A stretch of DNA of 16,514 nucleotides from Rudaea sp035493385 (lineage in GTDB: Bacteria > Pseudomonadota > Gammaproteobacteria > Xanthomonadales > Rhodanobacteraceae), in assembly GCA_035493385.1 (NCBI GenBank), contig DATJIL010000262.1, positions 1-16,514 of the forward strand, read 5' to 3'. Shown piece by piece: positions 15,657 through 16,514 of the stretch. The position numbers and the translations under genes are program-made. The notes under the pieces are model-generated. The model made no database searches. It had not been told where the DNA came from and was given only the letters and a program-made list of their open reading frames with translations. Each line of letters starts with the position of its first letter. The stretch's first letter is position 1.

Positions 15657-16514
15657 GCGTTTCTCCCGCTGAACAATTCGCGCAGGCGACGCTGGAACTC
15701 CGGCGTCGGCTCGCCGCCGGGCAGGCGGGTCATGTGCACGGCCTTGAAGCTGTCCGGCACAAGTGCCGCGGCTTCGGGCGTGTCGTCGATGCACACCGGC
15801 AGGACGAATACCGCACCCTCGGCGATGTTGCGCGCGCGATCCACCGCGTAACTCCACTCGCGGCGGAAGTAGGCTTCGTGCCGGCGCTGGGTCGTTGCCG
15901 AGACGATCGGCAGGAAGAAGCTGCAGCGCTGGATATTCGCGCGGATCTTGCGATCGTAGTCGTCGCCGCCTTCGAGACGATCGAGATCAAACCATGTCGT
16001 CAGGCCGGCGGCATCCAGCGCCGCCTTGAGATGCTGCACGGCGGGCAGGTCCTCGCGCGCGTAGCTGATGAAAATCGCGTTCTCGGGCATCTCGCGTGCC
16101 GGCGGCATGAAACGCTGCGGTGCGCTGCCGCCGTTCGCCGGCGCGGCCGGCCGCTGGCGCGCGCTCCAGCGCCGGTGCAGCTCGGCGACGAAGGCTTCCG
16201 CGCCGCCATAGACGCGGGTGCGCACGCTGACTTGCTGCAGGAACGCGACCAGGCGTTCGTCTTTCGAGGTGTGATCGTCGGCGAACACCTCGGTGACATC
16301 GCGCGGATCGGACAGGCGCTTGCGCTTGGCCATGCGCAGGAACAACCGCGCCAGCCAGTTGGAAAAATCGCTACCGATCAGCAACAGGTGGTTGTGCTCG
16401 AGTTCGTGAAAGAGCTTTTCCGGCGTGAGGTGCTCGGATTGCAGTGCGCAGATGAATTCGAGCATGTCCTCGTCGGACAGCACGTAGGTGGGCGACGCGG
16501 ACAACCGCCCAAGC
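15653..16514 (-). CDS. TIR domain protein with SIR2-like N-terminal region (5' end cut by the window)
   Basis: The frame is open to the window edge, so the N-terminus is missing; residue numbers here count from a TTG at 16504 that is not a likely start. The TIR domain covers about 142-260: AIFISYARED (143-152), LTTWFDLDRLEGGDDY (168-183), SFFLPIVSATT (195-205), and YFRREWSYAVDRA, whose Glu216 aligns with the catalytic Glu of NAD-cleaving TIR domains such as SARM1. The part before it, with YVLSDEDMLEFICALQSEH, HNHLLLIGSDFSNWLARLFL and a final AEAFVAELHRRW, matches the C-terminal pattern I know from SIR2-like domains fused to TIR in STAND-linked genes, and the true SIR2 catalytic residues would lie beyond the edge. 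Probable activity: NAD hydrolysis or cyclic ADP-ribose-type signal synthesis. First visible gene of the operon; its stop overlaps the next ATG. Confidence 0.85.
   Translation of the reverse strand, partial: LGRLSASPTYVLSDEDMLEFICALQSEHLTPEKLFHELEHNHLLLIGSDFSNWLARLFLRMAKRKRLSDPRDVTEVFADDHTSKDERLVAFLQQVSVRTRVYGGAEAFVAELHRRWSARQRPAAPANGGSAPQRFMPPAREMPENAIFISYAREDLPAVQHLKAALDAAGLTTWFDLDRLEGGDDYDRKIRANIQRCSFFLPIVSATTQRRHEAYFRREWSYAVDRARNIAEGAVFVLPVCIDDTPEAAALVPDSFKAVHMTRLPGGEPTPEFQRRLRELFSGRNA

Noticed and set aside
1..16514. Search for CRISPR arrays, insertion sequences, integrases, attachment sites and tRNA genes, especially beside the defence operon
   Set aside because: No regularly spaced repeats, transposase motifs, terminal inverted repeats or tRNA-like segment were seen; the operon's right boundary lies beyond the window.

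Overview
The window looks like chromosome from a GC-rich gammaproteobacterium, most likely order Xanthomonadales (Lysobacterales), perhaps Rhodanobacteraceae. The reasons are the gene order tsaD / rpsU-yqeY-dnaG beside folB, folK and a pteridine reductase of the Leishmania PTR1 type, a FolK of a xanthomonad-like subgroup, and a secreted Ig-repeat protein ending in an IFADGLES-type tail. The assignment rests on remembered gene order and protein style, not on a search.

Layout. (1) 158-3333, minus strand: a large exported protein (signal peptide, propeller-like region, IPT-like and three Ig-like domains) with a clear intrinsic terminator and, upstream, a perfect CRP/Clp-type palindrome. (2) 3388-4578, minus: a MidA/NDUFAF7-family methyltransferase, head to head with a PTR1-type pteridine reductase (4577-5320, plus). 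(3) 5327-7235, minus: tsaD-folB-folK, one transcription unit joined by 1-nt stop/start overlaps. (4) 7214-10047, plus: a variant of the macromolecular-synthesis operon, rpsU-(terminator)-yqeY-pspC-dnaG, divergent from tsaD. rpoD, which follows dnaG in many gammaproteobacteria, is not there. (5) 10079-10737, plus: a cold-shock protein gene with a long leader and strong terminator, then a Lys/Arg-rich 56-aa protein. (6) 10753-16514, minus: three genes joined by two ATGA overlaps, encoding a SIR2-like/TIR protein (5' end cut by the window edge), a membrane-anchored nSTAND1-type NTPase with a TPR-like C-terminus, and a SLOG-like domain fused to four transmembrane helices.

Regions 1-5 are mostly housekeeping: translation (rpsU, tsaD), replication priming (dnaG), folate/pterin metabolism, respiratory assembly (midA) and cold-shock RNA chaperoning. 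Region 6 is the accessory part and the main point of interest. Its domains are the working parts of NAD-nucleotide-based anti-phage systems: a STAND sensor, a TIR enzyme, a SLOG ligand receptor and a membrane effector. The set resembles Thoeris in logic (a TIR product read by a SLOG domain), but the SLOG domain sits on a 4-TM module and a STAND protein is added. I do not recognise this exact trio as a named system. No tRNA, rRNA, CRISPR array, insertion sequence or integrase was seen.
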